DNA of 64,000 nt from Desulfuromonadales bacterium. GTDB taxonomy: Bacteria > Desulfobacterota > Desulfuromonadia > Desulfuromonadales > BM103. The position numbers were made by a program, and so were the translations under genes. Within the stretch, counting starts at the first letter, position 1. The number at the start of each line of letters is the position of its first letter. The DNA is taken from assembly GCA_030145205.1 (NCBI GenBank), contig JAQYVZ010000019.1:1-64000 (forward strand), in the 5' to 3' direction. Positions 27,809 through 36,928 of the stretch are shown here, piece by piece. The notes beneath the pieces are model-generated. The model was not told the DNA's origin. It saw only the letters and a list, made by a program, of their open reading frames with translations, and made no database searches.

Positions 27809-28254
27809 CCCTGACTTCAAGACTTACCTGAAACAGAGATCTTCCTTAGAGCCAGCCGGAATCCAAACAAGAGTAATATCTCAGGGATCAAATCCAATTA
27901 TTGTTGGGGTTGCCGCAAGGAATCGCTTGGAGACCGAGTTCCATGGTATGGCAACCCTGTGTAGCACCGACTTCACGATGAGCCTATTTTTTCGATACTT
28001 GCGTTAGAGGGAGTGACTGAAGTGGTTGGCGCGTCAGACAAACCAGGAGCTCTGAGGAGCTCCTGGTTATCTTCACTGACGGATATTTTTATTTAAAAGA
28101 GCCCTCGGCAGCAGAGATCGTGATCGCATCTACACCACGGCGGGCTCAGTCTCAAAATCGGGTTAGAGTGAACACCAATCAAGCCTTGGAACTGAACCCG
28201 ACCAACTCGCAACCGAGGAAAAGGTCAAGTCAACTCTGGATCTTCATCTCACAA
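27809..28254. other. 446-bp gap with one strong hairpin
   Basis: No coding frame of any quality is visible. The notable element is a perfect 12-bp hairpin, AACCAGGAGCTC (28041-28052) against GAGCTCCTGGTT (28057-28068), loop TGAG. It lies between convergent genes (MFS on plus, the Sel1 lipoprotein on minus) and may end transcription from either side, though the following bases are not T-rich. Confidence 0.5.
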
Positions 28255-29076
28255 CTACCAGGGAAGCCAGCTTTTCGAGTTTAGTTCCTCGAGAAGTTCG
28301 GCCGTCGCACGACCATCAACTTCCAGCCCTTTTTTTTGCTGAAAAGCCTGAATAGCTTTTTTGGTTTTACTCCCATAAAGACCGTCCGCCGACCCGGGAT
28401 TGTAGCCGAGCTTTGCCAACTTTTCCTGAATTTCCCGGACCATTTTTTGCCGTAAAATAGCTTCACTCTGTTTTTGTTTTACACGCGTGCTAACACGTTT
28501 TATGTGGCGCTGTATACCCGCTTCTGACAACAGTTGTTCGTCGACAGGAAAGCCCTGCGCACGGGCCTTCCGGAACCACCTGAGCGCTTCTGTGTTGCTT
28601 TGTTCTACCCCTGCTCCATTCGCATACATCAATCCCAGCATGTGCATGGATGAACCGTGTTCTTTCCTGGCGGCAGCCTTAAAATAGTTCACGGCAGTGA
28701 TTGGATATTTTGGTAAAGACGCTCTTCCCATCAGGTAATTTGCCGGTGGATAGTTATTGTCGGCAGACAGCTTCAGCCAACGAAAGGATTCTCGAGTGTT
28801 ACGTTGAACCCCCTCACCCGCTAAGTACATATTGGCTAGCATAAATTGTCCATGAGCATTACCAAATTCAGCTGCTGCCTGATAGCTTACAAACGCAGCT
28901 TTATAGTCTTTTTTCTGATACGCAGCATTTCCTTTTTGCTGTTCTGCATCTGCCTTGATGAAGTTGACAGCATTGCTATACGAGGACTTAACGGAATCAA
29001 CAGTCCCGGCACAACCAGAAAGGATGAGAAGAACAAACAGCAGCGTTACGGTGGACCTCAATCGGTATATAAACAT
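28255..29076 (-). CDS. lipoprotein with Sel1-like repeats and a peptidoglycan-binding domain
   Basis: 273 residues. Signal peptide with lipobox LSGC, so a lipoprotein. Three to four Sel1/TPR-like repeats follow (AAEFGNAHGQFMLANMYLAGEGV, LMYANGAGVEQSNTEALRWFRKA), then a basic linker and a C-terminal PG_binding_1 domain (VREIQEKLAKLGYNPGSADG through KAIQAFQQKKGLEVDG). It probably tethers a protein-binding scaffold to the cell wall. ATG 29076 follows GGGAG; a start 14 codons further up would break the signal peptide. It lies just downstream of the Hint lipoprotein. Confidence 0.88.
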   Translation of the reverse strand: MFIYRLRSTVTLLFVLLILSGCAGTVDSVKSSYSNAVNFIKADAEQQKGNAAYQKKDYKAAFVSYQAAAEFGNAHGQFMLANMYLAGEGVQRNTRESFRWLKLSADNNYPPANYLMGRASLPKYPITAVNYFKAAARKEHGSSMHMLGLMYANGAGVEQSNTEALRWFRKARAQGFPVDEQLLSEAGIQRHIKRVSTRVKQKQSEAILRQKMVREIQEKLAKLGYNPGSADGLYGSKTKKAIQAFQQKKGLEVDGRATAELLEELNSKSWLPW

Positions 29077-29139
29077 GGTCGACTCCCAAGCGTTCAGGCG
29101 TATGTAATTAAAGAACAATAGCTCGTCACTGACCCTACC

Positions 29140-29994
29140 TTATTTACCCCCTCCTTCGCCCCCACCACCAGTGTTGTGAACAAGATACTTCGTGCCGTCA
29201 GCAGTCGACACATAAAAATTATGTGTGTCTTCGACTTGCATATTATGCAGCTTCCGGTTGATGCGTTGATAGCTGATGGAGAGAACCTCAATCATTTCTC
29301 CATTAACGTGGACAACATCACCTTCCTTTATACTTCTCACCTCTTTCCAACCATCCTGACTGAGAAGTCGTTCCCCGCCTGTGGTTCTAAATTCACCATT
29401 GATTGTATAAAGATGATTGGCTTCGACAGTGTAAAGTTCAACAACCCGTCGACTTGCCAGCTTTGCGTAACCAATATCGTAGGTCATGACCTTGTCGCCA
29501 GCTTCGATTGCTGCAAAAGGTTTGAATGAACCATCATCCATTTGCACGAGTGTCTCCGGCAGGAAGCAACCACTTGATTGAGCCAGCAAACCCGATTTTG
29601 CGTTTCTTGCTTCGACCAGTTGCTTTTTGAGCCGGACGATTTCCTTCTCGGTTGCTGCTGCCTGTCCGTAGTGATGGTTCTTTAAATCTTCATAAGTTGG
29701 GTGTCCATCCAATTTCACGGCATGAAAGGTATTGGTATCTTTCACATCGTAAATAACCCCCAGCGATCTTTGTTCGGTCTCAAAAGCTTCAAGATTCTTG
29801 ATGTGCTTTTGCAGGTAATCAATTTTCTTATCCGCTTCCTCTACCGACGAGAAAAGTGGCGGTTCAGCTTTTTTAGGAGGAGGAGCAGATGAACCTCCCG
29901 AGCCAGGAACAACGCAGCCGCTCAACGATAGAATCAGGCAAAGAAAGAGAATTAAACTGAATATCTTCTTGAGAGGGGATAGAGGGTTTTTCAT
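29140..29994 (-). CDS. lipoprotein with C-terminal intein-like Hint domain
   Basis: 284 residues. A signal peptide with lipobox LSLSGC (Cys27) is followed by a Pro-rich linker, a coiled coil (about 50-135) and a complete Hint fold: nucleophile Cys143 in SSGCFLPETLVQM, GDKVMTYD, the TTGGERLLSQDGW block, and the C-terminal THNFYVSTADGTKYLVHN. The canonical terminal His-Asn is at 273-274; only ten Gly-rich residues follow, so no toxin or extein is attached. The block B His normally found after Thr seems to be Glu, which may reduce cleavage. ATG 29994 follows GGAG. Hint domains release or splice proteins; here the role is unknown. Confidence 0.85.
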   Translation of the reverse strand: MKNPLSPLKKIFSLILFLCLILSLSGCVVPGSGGSSAPPPKKAEPPLFSSVEEADKKIDYLQKHIKNLEAFETEQRSLGVIYDVKDTNTFHAVKLDGHPTYEDLKNHHYGQAAATEKEIVRLKKQLVEARNAKSGLLAQSSGCFLPETLVQMDDGSFKPFAAIEAGDKVMTYDIGYAKLASRRVVELYTVEANHLYTINGEFRTTGGERLLSQDGWKEVRSIKEGDVVHVNGEMIEVLSISYQRINRKLHNMQVEDTHNFYVSTADGTKYLVHNTGGGGEGGGK

Positions 29995-30410
29995 AAACTG
30001 TCTCCGCACGCAATACAGGTTGACAACGAGGTGACGTTGAAGCAGTTGACGATATTCCACATGGTGCCATGTGAAATATCGTCTGCCACGCAGCTATGGT
30101 AAAAACCGCTAAATGTTAGGGCGTTCACATCTTGTTTCGCGGCAGTCTATCCTGAAACGACTGGTGAGTCAAAATTTTGAGTAACTCCCCCCCCGTAAGC
30201 TTCCAAATTTATTGACAGTTTAAACAAGACAAGCCACCCGCTACTCTACGGATGGCTTGTGGTCATCATCAAGTAGGTCTGAGTTTTTCGCAGGAGCGGG
30301 GAGGCTCGAGATGGTCATAATTAAAGCCCCCGGCCCGAAGACCAGGGGCTTTTCTCTTATCAACAACACCAGCGCCAAGAGCGCATGGATAACGCTACAA
30401 CCAAAAGTCG
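29995..30410. other. 416-bp intergenic region
   Basis: No gene seen. It contains an 8-bp hairpin pair ACAAGCCA (30229-30236) / TGGCTTGT (30253-30260) and the terminator at 30323-30352. The upstream half must hold the promoter of the Hint lipoprotein gene, but no convincing -35/-10 pair stands out. Confidence 0.5.
30323..30358. terminator. terminator downstream of the TPR-ccs operon
   Basis: AAAGCCCC (30323-30330) pairs with GGGGCTTT (30345-30352), with TTTTCTCTT on the plus side and a shorter TTTAATTAT on the minus side. The gene it serves is the minus-strand TPR gene, so it probably works in both directions. Confidence 0.75.
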
Positions 30411-30959
30411 TTAATGATCTTTTTCCAAATGGTCAAGCATCGACCGGACGCCCTCCTTCCTTTTTCCTTCCGGAGCGATCGCCACATACCTGGTCCAGGC
30501 CGCTTTCGCCTTCACGGTATCCCTCAAATCATCGCGATACACAAGCCCCATATTGAACAGCGACTGCTGATGGGCGGGGTTCAGTTGATTGGCCTGGGCG
30601 AAGTTCTCAATCGCTTTATCAAACCAGCCGACCCGACGAAACATGACGCCTTGATCGGTCAAAACATTGGGGTCGTTACCATCCAGTTCCAAGGCTTTGT
30701 CGTAGGCTTCAATCGCCTCTATCGGCTGCCCGGAATCAAAATAGCTATGTCCCAGTTGCACCCAGGCGCCACGATTGACAGGTTCTTTGCTAACCACCTC
30801 TTTCAGCATTTCGATTTTCTTCTGATAGTCGACCACCGCTGCAGCGCTGGCCGGCTGATTTTCCACTGACGGTCTTTTCTGGCTATTGGTCGCCATCATG
30901 CCGACCAGACCACCGACCACCAGGGTTATGACAAGCAGTAATATCGTTTCTTTTTTCAT
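30411..30959 (-). CDS. membrane-anchored TPR protein
   Basis: 182 residues: an N-terminal signal anchor (ETILLLVITLVVGGLVGMM) and three tetratricopeptide repeats (about 62-165: WVQLGHSYFDSGQPIEAIEAY, NVLTDQGVMFRRVGWFDKAIEN, SLFNMGLVYRD). The TPR part is probably periplasmic. It follows ccsB by 36 bp and so is likely in the same operon as resB-ccsB; TPR proteins such as CcmI (NrfG) present apocytochrome c in system I, and this could be a comparable helper for system II. That role is inference from position. Confidence 0.82.
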   Translation of the reverse strand: MKKETILLLVITLVVGGLVGMMATNSQKRPSVENQPASAAAVVDYQKKIEMLKEVVSKEPVNRGAWVQLGHSYFDSGQPIEAIEAYDKALELDGNDPNVLTDQGVMFRRVGWFDKAIENFAQANQLNPAHQQSLFNMGLVYRDDLRDTVKAKAAWTRYVAIAPEGKRKEGVRSMLDHLEKDH

Positions 30960-30994
30960 AAATTATCCTTTATCAATAAATCTCTATCTGCTGG

Positions 30995-31846
30995 TTATGA
31001 GCCGTAGGAGTGGAGTCCGGACAACACCAGATTGACCCCCAGGTAGCAGAAAATCGTCGCCGCAAAACCGAAGATCGACAGCCAGGCGGCACGCCGACCA
31101 ACCCAGCCGCGCGTAAAACGGGCGTGCAGGAAAGCCGCGTAGATGAACCAGACGATCAGGCTCCAGGTTTCCTTCGGGTCCCAACTCCAATAGGTCCCCC
31201 AGGCATAGTTGGCCCAGGCGGCGCCGGTGATGATGCCGAGAGTCAACATCGGGAAACCGACCATAATCGCCTTGTAGTTCAGATCATCGAGGACCTTGGC
31301 GCTCGGGAACATGCCGAGGAGACCGCCAGCCGGTGACCCTTCTGCCGACTTTTCTTCTTTGCCGACCTTGATCAGGTACATGATCGAAACACCACATGCC
31401 ATAGCAAAAGCAGCATAACCGATAAAGCAGGTAATCACGTGATAGGTCAGCCAATTGCTCTGCAAAGCCGGCACCAGCGGCTGAATCGTCGCATCAAGGC
31501 GCCATTGAGCCCAGAGCATGCCGCCAAAGGCAAATGGAATGACAAACGCCCCGACTGCGCGATACCGGTACTTGAGATCGAAGGCCAGGTAGATCAGCAG
31601 AATCGACCAGGCAAAAAACACCACCGACTCGTACAGGTTTGAGAGCGGCGCCTGCTCGAACCCCATGGCGTAAGCTTCATACCAGCGCATGCCGATAGCA
31701 CCTGTATTGGCAACAAAACCGGCCCAACAGGCCAGCGTGGCACCAAAACCGATCGTTTGATTTCTTGAGGTCAGGTAAACAATGAAGACGACCATTGCCA
31801 CAAAGTAGGCAACGGTGGTGATGTTAAACAAGAATGAACTGGTCAT
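30995..31846 (-). CDS. ccsB: cytochrome c biogenesis protein CcsB (ResC, CcsA-type heme handler)
   Basis: 283 residues with about eight membrane helices. The heme-handling WWD-type motif appears as WGTYWSWDPKETWS near residue 213, the hallmark of the CcsA/ResC/CcmC superfamily. With ResB it forms the system II synthetase that exports heme and attaches it to CxxCH apocytochromes. ATG 31846 is preferred: GGAGG is eight bases upstream, whereas the ATG at 31861 overlaps the resB stop and would contain the ribosome-binding site inside its own coding region. Confidence 0.93.
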   Translation of the reverse strand: MTSSFLFNITTVAYFVAMVVFIVYLTSRNQTIGFGATLACWAGFVANTGAIGMRWYEAYAMGFEQAPLSNLYESVVFFAWSILLIYLAFDLKYRYRAVGAFVIPFAFGGMLWAQWRLDATIQPLVPALQSNWLTYHVITCFIGYAAFAMACGVSIMYLIKVGKEEKSAEGSPAGGLLGMFPSAKVLDDLNYKAIMVGFPMLTLGIITGAAWANYAWGTYWSWDPKETWSLIVWFIYAAFLHARFTRGWVGRRAAWLSIFGFAATIFCYLGVNLVLSGLHSYGS

Positions 31847-31860
31847 GCTGTATTCCTCCA

Positions 31861-33225
31861 TCAGGACGCAAGCCCGTCGTTAAGGTCTTTTTTCAGTTGA
31901 TCGAAGAAGAGTGTAAATGCGGGCTGGTTACGATGGGCCGCACCCCCGAACGTGACACCGGTTTCTCCTTCAAGTGTCTCGAGCGTGACCCAGATGCGAC
32001 GATGGGAAAAGAAAAAGGCAATCACCGAACCGAAAACCAGAAGCAGGCAACCGGTCCAGACCACCCAGACTCCGGGGTCTTTGACCACCTGCAGGCCGGT
32101 GTAGTAGCTCTGTTGCCCGCTGACCAGAGTGACTGCGTACGCGCCACCCCGCTTTTCATCGAATTGCGGATAGTTCTGAAGAACGATAAATGGCTTGCCA
32201 TGTTTATGGTCGCCGAGATCGATATTCACCTGTGCGGCAGGACCGAAGTTCTGATAGCTTTCAGCATACCCCATTGGGATCAAGGCAGCACCGTCAGGCA
32301 GCGACAGGTGTTCGCCCTGCCGCCCGGTGAGATCGACCGTCTCCCCGGTTTCACGGACTTTGACCCGAAACTGGTAGGTCGGGTCAGCAGCTTGACCGTA
32401 GCTGGCCTGATAGAAGGTCAAACCCTTGTAGGTCAGCGGGTCATTGACCTCGATGGTCTTCTTCAGAACCTCCTGGCCGTTCTCAAGGACAACCAGATCA
32501 CTGGTGTACTCCTTCGGTCGGCCGCCGCCTTCATAGAAGCTGACCTCGAAGTTGTCACAGCGCACTTCAAAATCAATCGGCAGCGGTTCACCGCCGGAGC
32601 GCAACCAGATCTGGTCAACCGTATCCCCTTCCGTGATATTGACGAAGCCCTTAAAACCCCACACATTGCCGATCATGGCGCCGAGGAAAATGATCAAAAT
32701 CGACGTATGAGTGACATAAACACCGAAGCGGGAAAAAGCGCCTTTTTGTGAGAACAGGTACACCTTGTCATCCTGCTCTGTGACCACCGGTGCTGAGAAG
32801 CTTTGTTCGAGCAGCGCAATCGCTTTGTCGCGCGTACTCTCCAGGGTTCCTGTTGTCACAAGTTCGCCACGATTGGGCAAGGTCCGAAAATGACCATCGT
32901 CGGCCGTCAGCACCGGTTCGCGCACCGTTTTGATGATCCGCGGCAGACGCTTGATCGAACAACAGATCAGGTTGACGGCAAAGCAGCCCATCAGGGAAAG
33001 GAACCACCAGGAATGATACATGTCAAAAAACTGCAAGGCGTCTAGGGTCCGGTAGGTCGACTCGCTCATGCCAAGCTTCTGCATGTACTCCTCAGGAGCC
33101 AGGTTCTGCTGGACAACCGTACCGATAATCGAGGTTAGCGCAAGCAGGAGTAGCGTCATAATCGCCAGTTTCAGGGAACAGAAGAAGTCCCATAGCTGGT
33201 CTGTAAAGCTTTGTTTTTTACTCAA
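31861..33225 (-). CDS. resB: cytochrome c biogenesis protein ResB/Ccs1
   Basis: 454 residues. Three N-terminal helices (LAIMTLLLLALTSIIGTVV, the HSWWFLSLMGCFAVNLICC segment, FGVYVTHTSILIIFLGAMIG), a large periplasmic domain (GGEPLPIDFEVRCDNFEV and LTYKGLTFYQASYG) and a last helix near residue 385 are the ResB/Ccs1 pattern. It is the apocytochrome chaperone half of cytochrome c maturation system II. The start is a TTG with AGGAG seven bases upstream; no ATG lies in frame nearby. The stop overlaps the ccsB leader, so the genes are coupled. Multihaem cytochromes are expected in this organism. Confidence 0.94.
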   Translation of the reverse strand: MSKKQSFTDQLWDFFCSLKLAIMTLLLLALTSIIGTVVQQNLAPEEYMQKLGMSESTYRTLDALQFFDMYHSWWFLSLMGCFAVNLICCSIKRLPRIIKTVREPVLTADDGHFRTLPNRGELVTTGTLESTRDKAIALLEQSFSAPVVTEQDDKVYLFSQKGAFSRFGVYVTHTSILIIFLGAMIGNVWGFKGFVNITEGDTVDQIWLRSGGEPLPIDFEVRCDNFEVSFYEGGGRPKEYTSDLVVLENGQEVLKKTIEVNDPLTYKGLTFYQASYGQAADPTYQFRVKVRETGETVDLTGRQGEHLSLPDGAALIPMGYAESYQNFGPAAQVNIDLGDHKHGKPFIVLQNYPQFDEKRGGAYAVTLVSGQQSYYTGLQVVKDPGVWVVWTGCLLLVFGSVIAFFFSHRRIWVTLETLEGETGVTFGGAAHRNQPAFTLFFDQLKKDLNDGLAS

Positions 33226-33247
33226 ATCATTTCTCCTAAATCAATCG

Positions 33248-33334
33248 TTAACGAGCTGAAAATATGAATTCGGGTAACCACAGGACAACAGGAGTCATCC
33301 GACGTTCCTGTCTGCAGCAGTACAAGCTCGTTAA
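33248..33334. repeat. 10-bp inverted repeat upstream of resB
   Basis: TTAACGAGCT (33248-33257) and AGCTCGTTAA (33325-33334) are exact reverse complements 67 bp apart, just outside the resB start. They could form a long-range stem or be two half-sites of a regulator; the promoter must lie in or above this block. Confidence 0.5.
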
Positions 33335-33471
33335 ATTGTAAGGATGTCGACGCAGATATTTTTCAGACCAGTCAGGACTGAAAATGCGCGACTTCCTTTG
33401 TCGCTTAATTCAAAACGAGGAAGAAACCAGGATGAAAGCATAAAGCTTCCGCAGGCTTCAAAAGAGGGGAA

Positions 33472-33912
33472 TCAATTCAGAAGAACAATTGTACGGTGAG
33501 TAAGAATAGCTTGAGAAATTCTTGGTGGCGGTTGTGAAGCAAGGTTACTAACAATCAGGTTGGCGCTTTGAGCAGAAATTGCGGAGAACCCACTTGGAGT
33601 TAACGCGTTGACTGAAACAGACGAACTCTTCTTGAGGCGCTTAAAAAAAACGGCCTCACCCTGTTGAGCCGGCAAATCAAGGCATGGCCCGCAGCGCTCT
33701 TTGCTAAGCTCTGGAACGACTGAGCTCTTCTCGTCGGTATGCATTCCGTCTTCGGAATCATCGGAACAGCACCCCTTGCTCGCGGCATACTTGATATCGA
33801 CATGGCCATCATCACCAAAACACCAGGAATAGCCGAGGGCGCTGCTGACGCTGGTGACGAGAAACAGCGGCAGAAGCAACAGAATTGTAATTTTAGAATA
33901 AGCAGGCTTCAT
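33472..33912 (-). CDS. small secreted Cys-containing protein, function unknown
   Basis: 146 residues with a clear signal peptide (KITILLLLPLFLVTSVSSALG). The mature part has SWCFGDDGHVDIKY, GCCSDD and CGPCLDLP: four to five Cys spread over about 60 residues, then a low-complexity Ser/Ala stretch and a RTIVLL end. I recall similar small proteins beside metal-resistance genes in related genomes, but no metal gene is adjacent here. It is divergent in style from its neighbours and probably monocistronic. Confidence 0.65.
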   Translation of the reverse strand: MKPAYSKITILLLLPLFLVTSVSSALGYSWCFGDDGHVDIKYAASKGCCSDDSEDGMHTDEKSSVVPELSKERCGPCLDLPAQQGEAVFFKRLKKSSSVSVNALTPSGFSAISAQSANLIVSNLASQPPPRISQAILTHRTIVLLN

Positions 33913-33963
33913 AATGTACCATTTTAATGCGGATCATGATCAAAACGCAAGGCTTCGCACAGG

Positions 33964-35307
33964 TTACCGGGGACGTCCCTTCTGCGCTGTCAGATGGGCA
34001 CCATCTGCACCGGTAATTTCAACGAGGACGCTCTTGCCACGCAGCTCTTTCGGACCTTTAAACAGGACATCGAGATAATTCCGGGAGACGCCTTTCAGCT
34101 GTTGTCCGGTTCCACCAGTTTCTACCACAACCTCGAGAGAACGGCCGACAAAAGCAGCCGCAAAGTGCTGCAACTTCTGATCACCCAGTTCGCGCAGTCG
34201 AGCCGCACGCGCCTTACTGACAACCCCAGGCACCTGGTTCGGCATGCTTGCCGCCGGAGTTCCAGGCCGCTTGCTGAAGGGGAACACGTGCAGGTGCGTG
34301 ACCGGTAGTTCCTCGAGAAGTGCGCAGGTATTGGCAAACTCCTCTTCGGTCTCGCCGGGAAAACCGGTGATCACATCGACGCCGATCGCTGCATCGGGTA
34401 AAGCCGCGCGAATCCGCAGCACCCGTTCTCGAAAGAAGGTGCGGTCATAGTGGCGCCCCATGCGCTGCAACACAGCATCGTCACCCGCCTGCAGTGGAAT
34501 GTGAAAATGTGGGCAAATGATGGCGGATGCCGCAACCACATCAATCAGATCATCGGGAATTTCGGTCGGTTCCACCGAACCAAGTCGCAGCCGGGAGAGA
34601 TCCGTTTCCTGTTCAATCCGCTGAATCAGGGTAAGCAGACTGGTCGGCGGCGTCAGGTCGAGGCCGTAACCGCCGATATGGATGCCGGTCAGAACGACTT
34701 CGGGATAACCACCCTCAACCAGCGTATTGACCTGCTGAAGGACTTCACCCGGAGATGCGGAGCGACTCGCGCCGCGCGCATAGGGGATAATACAGTAGCT
34801 GCAGAAAGCGTCGCAGCCGTTCTGGATCTGCACAAAAGCTCGGCTGCGACCGGCAAAGCTGGTCAAAGGGGGCAAGCAGGCGGTCTCTACCTGGCGAATG
34901 TCAGAAACGGCAACTGCAACCTTGTCAGCCTTGGCGGTCAACAGGGCAACCAACTGCTTCTTCTCTTCGTTACCGATCACCAGGGCGACACCTGGCAGAT
35001 CGGCGAAGACCTGCGGGTTAACCTGAGCATAACAGCCGGTCACAACGATCCGGCAGTCCGGATTGGTCCGGCGGGCACGACGCACCAGGTTGCGCGACTG
35101 GGCATCGGTTGCACCAGTCACAGTGCAGGTATTGATGACAATCAGTTCTGCGCCCTCATCGAATGACATCACCCGGAAGCCGGCATTCACCAACTGCTCC
35201 TGCATCGCCGCCGTCTCGAACTGGTTAGTCTTGCAGCCGAGCGTTGCAAAGGCGACTGTTTGAGAGGCCATACTTAATTTTTGATTTTGCTCTGATGATG
35301 GTGTCAT
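33964..35307 (-). CDS. mtaB: tRNA t6A37 methylthiotransferase MtaB
   Basis: 447 residues. MtaB converts t6A37 to ms2t6A37 by radical SAM chemistry. An N-terminal MTTase domain with three cluster Cys (ATLGCKTNQFE, INTCTVT, VVTGCYAQ) is followed by the radical SAM CDAFCSYC motif (CxxxCxxC) and a C-terminal TRAM domain. MtaB rather than MiaB is indicated by the ATLGCKTNQ start and IIPYARG. A start at 35271 (MASQTV) is also possible; neither has a strong ribosome-binding site. It begins 11 bp after mnmA. TsaD, which makes its substrate, is encoded at 16616. Confidence 0.93.
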   Translation of the reverse strand: MTPSSEQNQKLSMASQTVAFATLGCKTNQFETAAMQEQLVNAGFRVMSFDEGAELIVINTCTVTGATDAQSRNLVRRARRTNPDCRIVVTGCYAQVNPQVFADLPGVALVIGNEEKKQLVALLTAKADKVAVAVSDIRQVETACLPPLTSFAGRSRAFVQIQNGCDAFCSYCIIPYARGASRSASPGEVLQQVNTLVEGGYPEVVLTGIHIGGYGLDLTPPTSLLTLIQRIEQETDLSRLRLGSVEPTEIPDDLIDVVAASAIICPHFHIPLQAGDDAVLQRMGRHYDRTFFRERVLRIRAALPDAAIGVDVITGFPGETEEEFANTCALLEELPVTHLHVFPFSKRPGTPAASMPNQVPGVVSKARAARLRELGDQKLQHFAAAFVGRSLEVVVETGGTGQQLKGVSRNYLDVLFKGPKELRGKSVLVEITGADGAHLTAQKGRPR

Positions 35308-35318
35308 TGGCCCGGCAC

Positions 35319-36440
35319 TCAGTTCTGAGCCCTCAGCACGGTATCCAGGATCCAGCCTCCCCCCAGCACACAGTCACCATCATAAAATACGGCGGCCTGC
35401 CCGGGAGTGACACCCTGCTGCGGCGTATCGAAACAGACATCGACGGAACCATCTGCACAGGGAGTAATCGTCGCTGGAACTTCCTGGTGACGATAACGAA
35501 TGCGACAAGCTGTCCGGAAAGGCTCCTGCGGGACAGGGATAGACCAAGTCAGATCGCCGACCCGACAAATGGTGACAGAGAGGTGCGACTTTTCACCGAC
35601 AATGACGCGCCGGTTCGGGGCGTCCAACGCCACGACATAGAGCGGCTCCGGCCAACTCAGGCCGAGCCCCCGGCGCTGACCAATGGTGTAGCGGTAGATC
35701 CCGGCATGCGTGCCAAGCACGGTGCCATTGACATGAACGATGTCGCCATTCATGGTGCCGGCGCCACGCTGTTCCTCAAGGAAGCGGACGTAGTCCCCGT
35801 CCGGCACAAAACAGATATCCTGGCTCTCCGGCTTTTCCGCAACACGCAAGCCGAGCCGTGCCGCATGCTGACGCACTTCGTCCTTGGTGATATCGGCCAG
35901 GGGGAAACGAACGAACTGCATCTGCTCCTGGGTCAGGGTGAAGAGGAAGTAACTCTGGTCCTTGCTGTGATCCTCACCTTTACAAAGATGATAATGTTCA
36001 CCATCATGCCGGATGCGGGCGTAGTGCCCGGTTACCAGGTAATCTGCCTCAAGCTCTCGGGCACGACGCAGTAAAGTTTCGAATTTGAGGATCTGATTGC
36101 AGAGAACGCAGGGGTTTGGGGTTCTGCCGCTGAAGTAGTCATCGCAGAACTTGTCGATTACGCTCTTTTCGAATTCCTCTTCAAAATTGACGACATAGAA
36201 AGGAATACCCAAACCGTCCGCCACCCGGCGGGCATCATGAACATCATCCAGCGAGCAGCAGGTCCCGAAGGTATCCCCTTGCTTGGCCGTGAAGTTGGCA
36301 TAATCCCAGATCTGCATGGTCATACCGATCACCTCGCAGCCTTGTTCCTGCAGGAGTGCGGCAGCGACCGAAGAATCCACGCCACCGCTCATGGCGACGA
36401 CAACTCTTTTGCCTGCTTCAATGTCCAGATGCTGTTTCAT
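35319..36440 (-). CDS. mnmA: tRNA-specific 2-thiouridylase MnmA
   Basis: 373 residues. MnmA thiolates U34 of Lys, Glu and Gln tRNAs. The PP-loop [10 protein letters not shown] is near residue 20, and the two catalytic Cys lie in [12 protein letters not shown] and [21 protein letters not shown] and GQRRGLG are other family marks. Sulfur reaches it from IscS, encoded three genes upstream in the same run, so the operon joins sulfur mobilisation to its use in tRNA. Confidence 0.97.
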   Translation of the reverse strand: MKQHLDIEAGKRVVVAMSGGVDSSVAAALLQEQGCEVIGMTMQIWDYANFTAKQGDTFGTCCSLDDVHDARRVADGLGIPFYVVNFEEEFEKSVIDKFCDDYFSGRTPNPCVLCNQILKFETLLRRARELEADYLVTGHYARIRHDGEHYHLCKGEDHSKDQSYFLFTLTQEQMQFVRFPLADITKDEVRQHAARLGLRVAEKPESQDICFVPDGDYVRFLEEQRGAGTMNGDIVHVNGTVLGTHAGIYRYTIGQRRGLGLSWPEPLYVVALDAPNRRVIVGEKSHLSVTICRVGDLTWSIPVPQEPFRTACRIRYRHQEVPATITPCADGSVDVCFDTPQQGVTPGQAAVFYDGDCVLGGGWILDTVLRAQN

Positions 36441-36537
36441 CTCATCGCGCCCGACTTGACCGTGGATGCCAAAACAAAGGAGAGTGACCCGCAGCGGGCC
36501 ACCCTCCAGACTTCATTTTGTTAATTAACTTCCAGTT

Positions 36538-36906
36538 CTAACCATTTGCTTCTTTGTAGTTTTTTATCGCCTCATGCAGAGCATCAGCGGCCAGGTTGGA
36601 ACAGTGCATTTTCTTGGCAGGCAGACCGTCCAGTGCTTCGGCAACCGCCTGATTGGACAGCTCGAGCGCCTCTTCTATGGTCTTGCCGATTGCCATTTCG
36701 GTTACCATGGACGACGTGGCAATGGCGGCACCACAACCAAAGGTCTTGAACTTGACATCCTTGATGATATTGTCTTCCACCTTAAGGTAAATCTTCATGA
36801 TATCGCCACAGGATGCATTGCCGACTTCGCCGACGCCGTTGGCATCGTCGATCGAGCCGACATTGCGCGGATTGGTAAAGTGATCCATGACTTTGTCTGT
36901 GTACAT
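36538..36906 (-). CDS. iscU: iron-sulfur cluster scaffold protein (IscU/NifU N-terminal type)
   Basis: 122 residues, the single-domain scaffold. The three cluster Cys are in NASCGD, TFGCGAAIATSS and MHCSNLA, with the essential Asp after the first. The opening MYTDKVMDHFTNPRNVG is typical. It receives sulfur from the desulfurase 22 bp upstream and builds [2Fe-2S]/[4Fe-4S] clusters. GGAGG lies ahead of ATG 36906. No hscAB, iscA or fdx genes follow, so this is a reduced isc operon. Confidence 0.95.
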   Translation of the reverse strand: MYTDKVMDHFTNPRNVGSIDDANGVGEVGNASCGDIMKIYLKVEDNIIKDVKFKTFGCGAAIATSSMVTEMAIGKTIEEALELSNQAVAEALDGLPAKKMHCSNLAADALHEAIKNYKEANG

Positions 36907-36928
36907 AACCCTTCCTCCGGGACTGATT

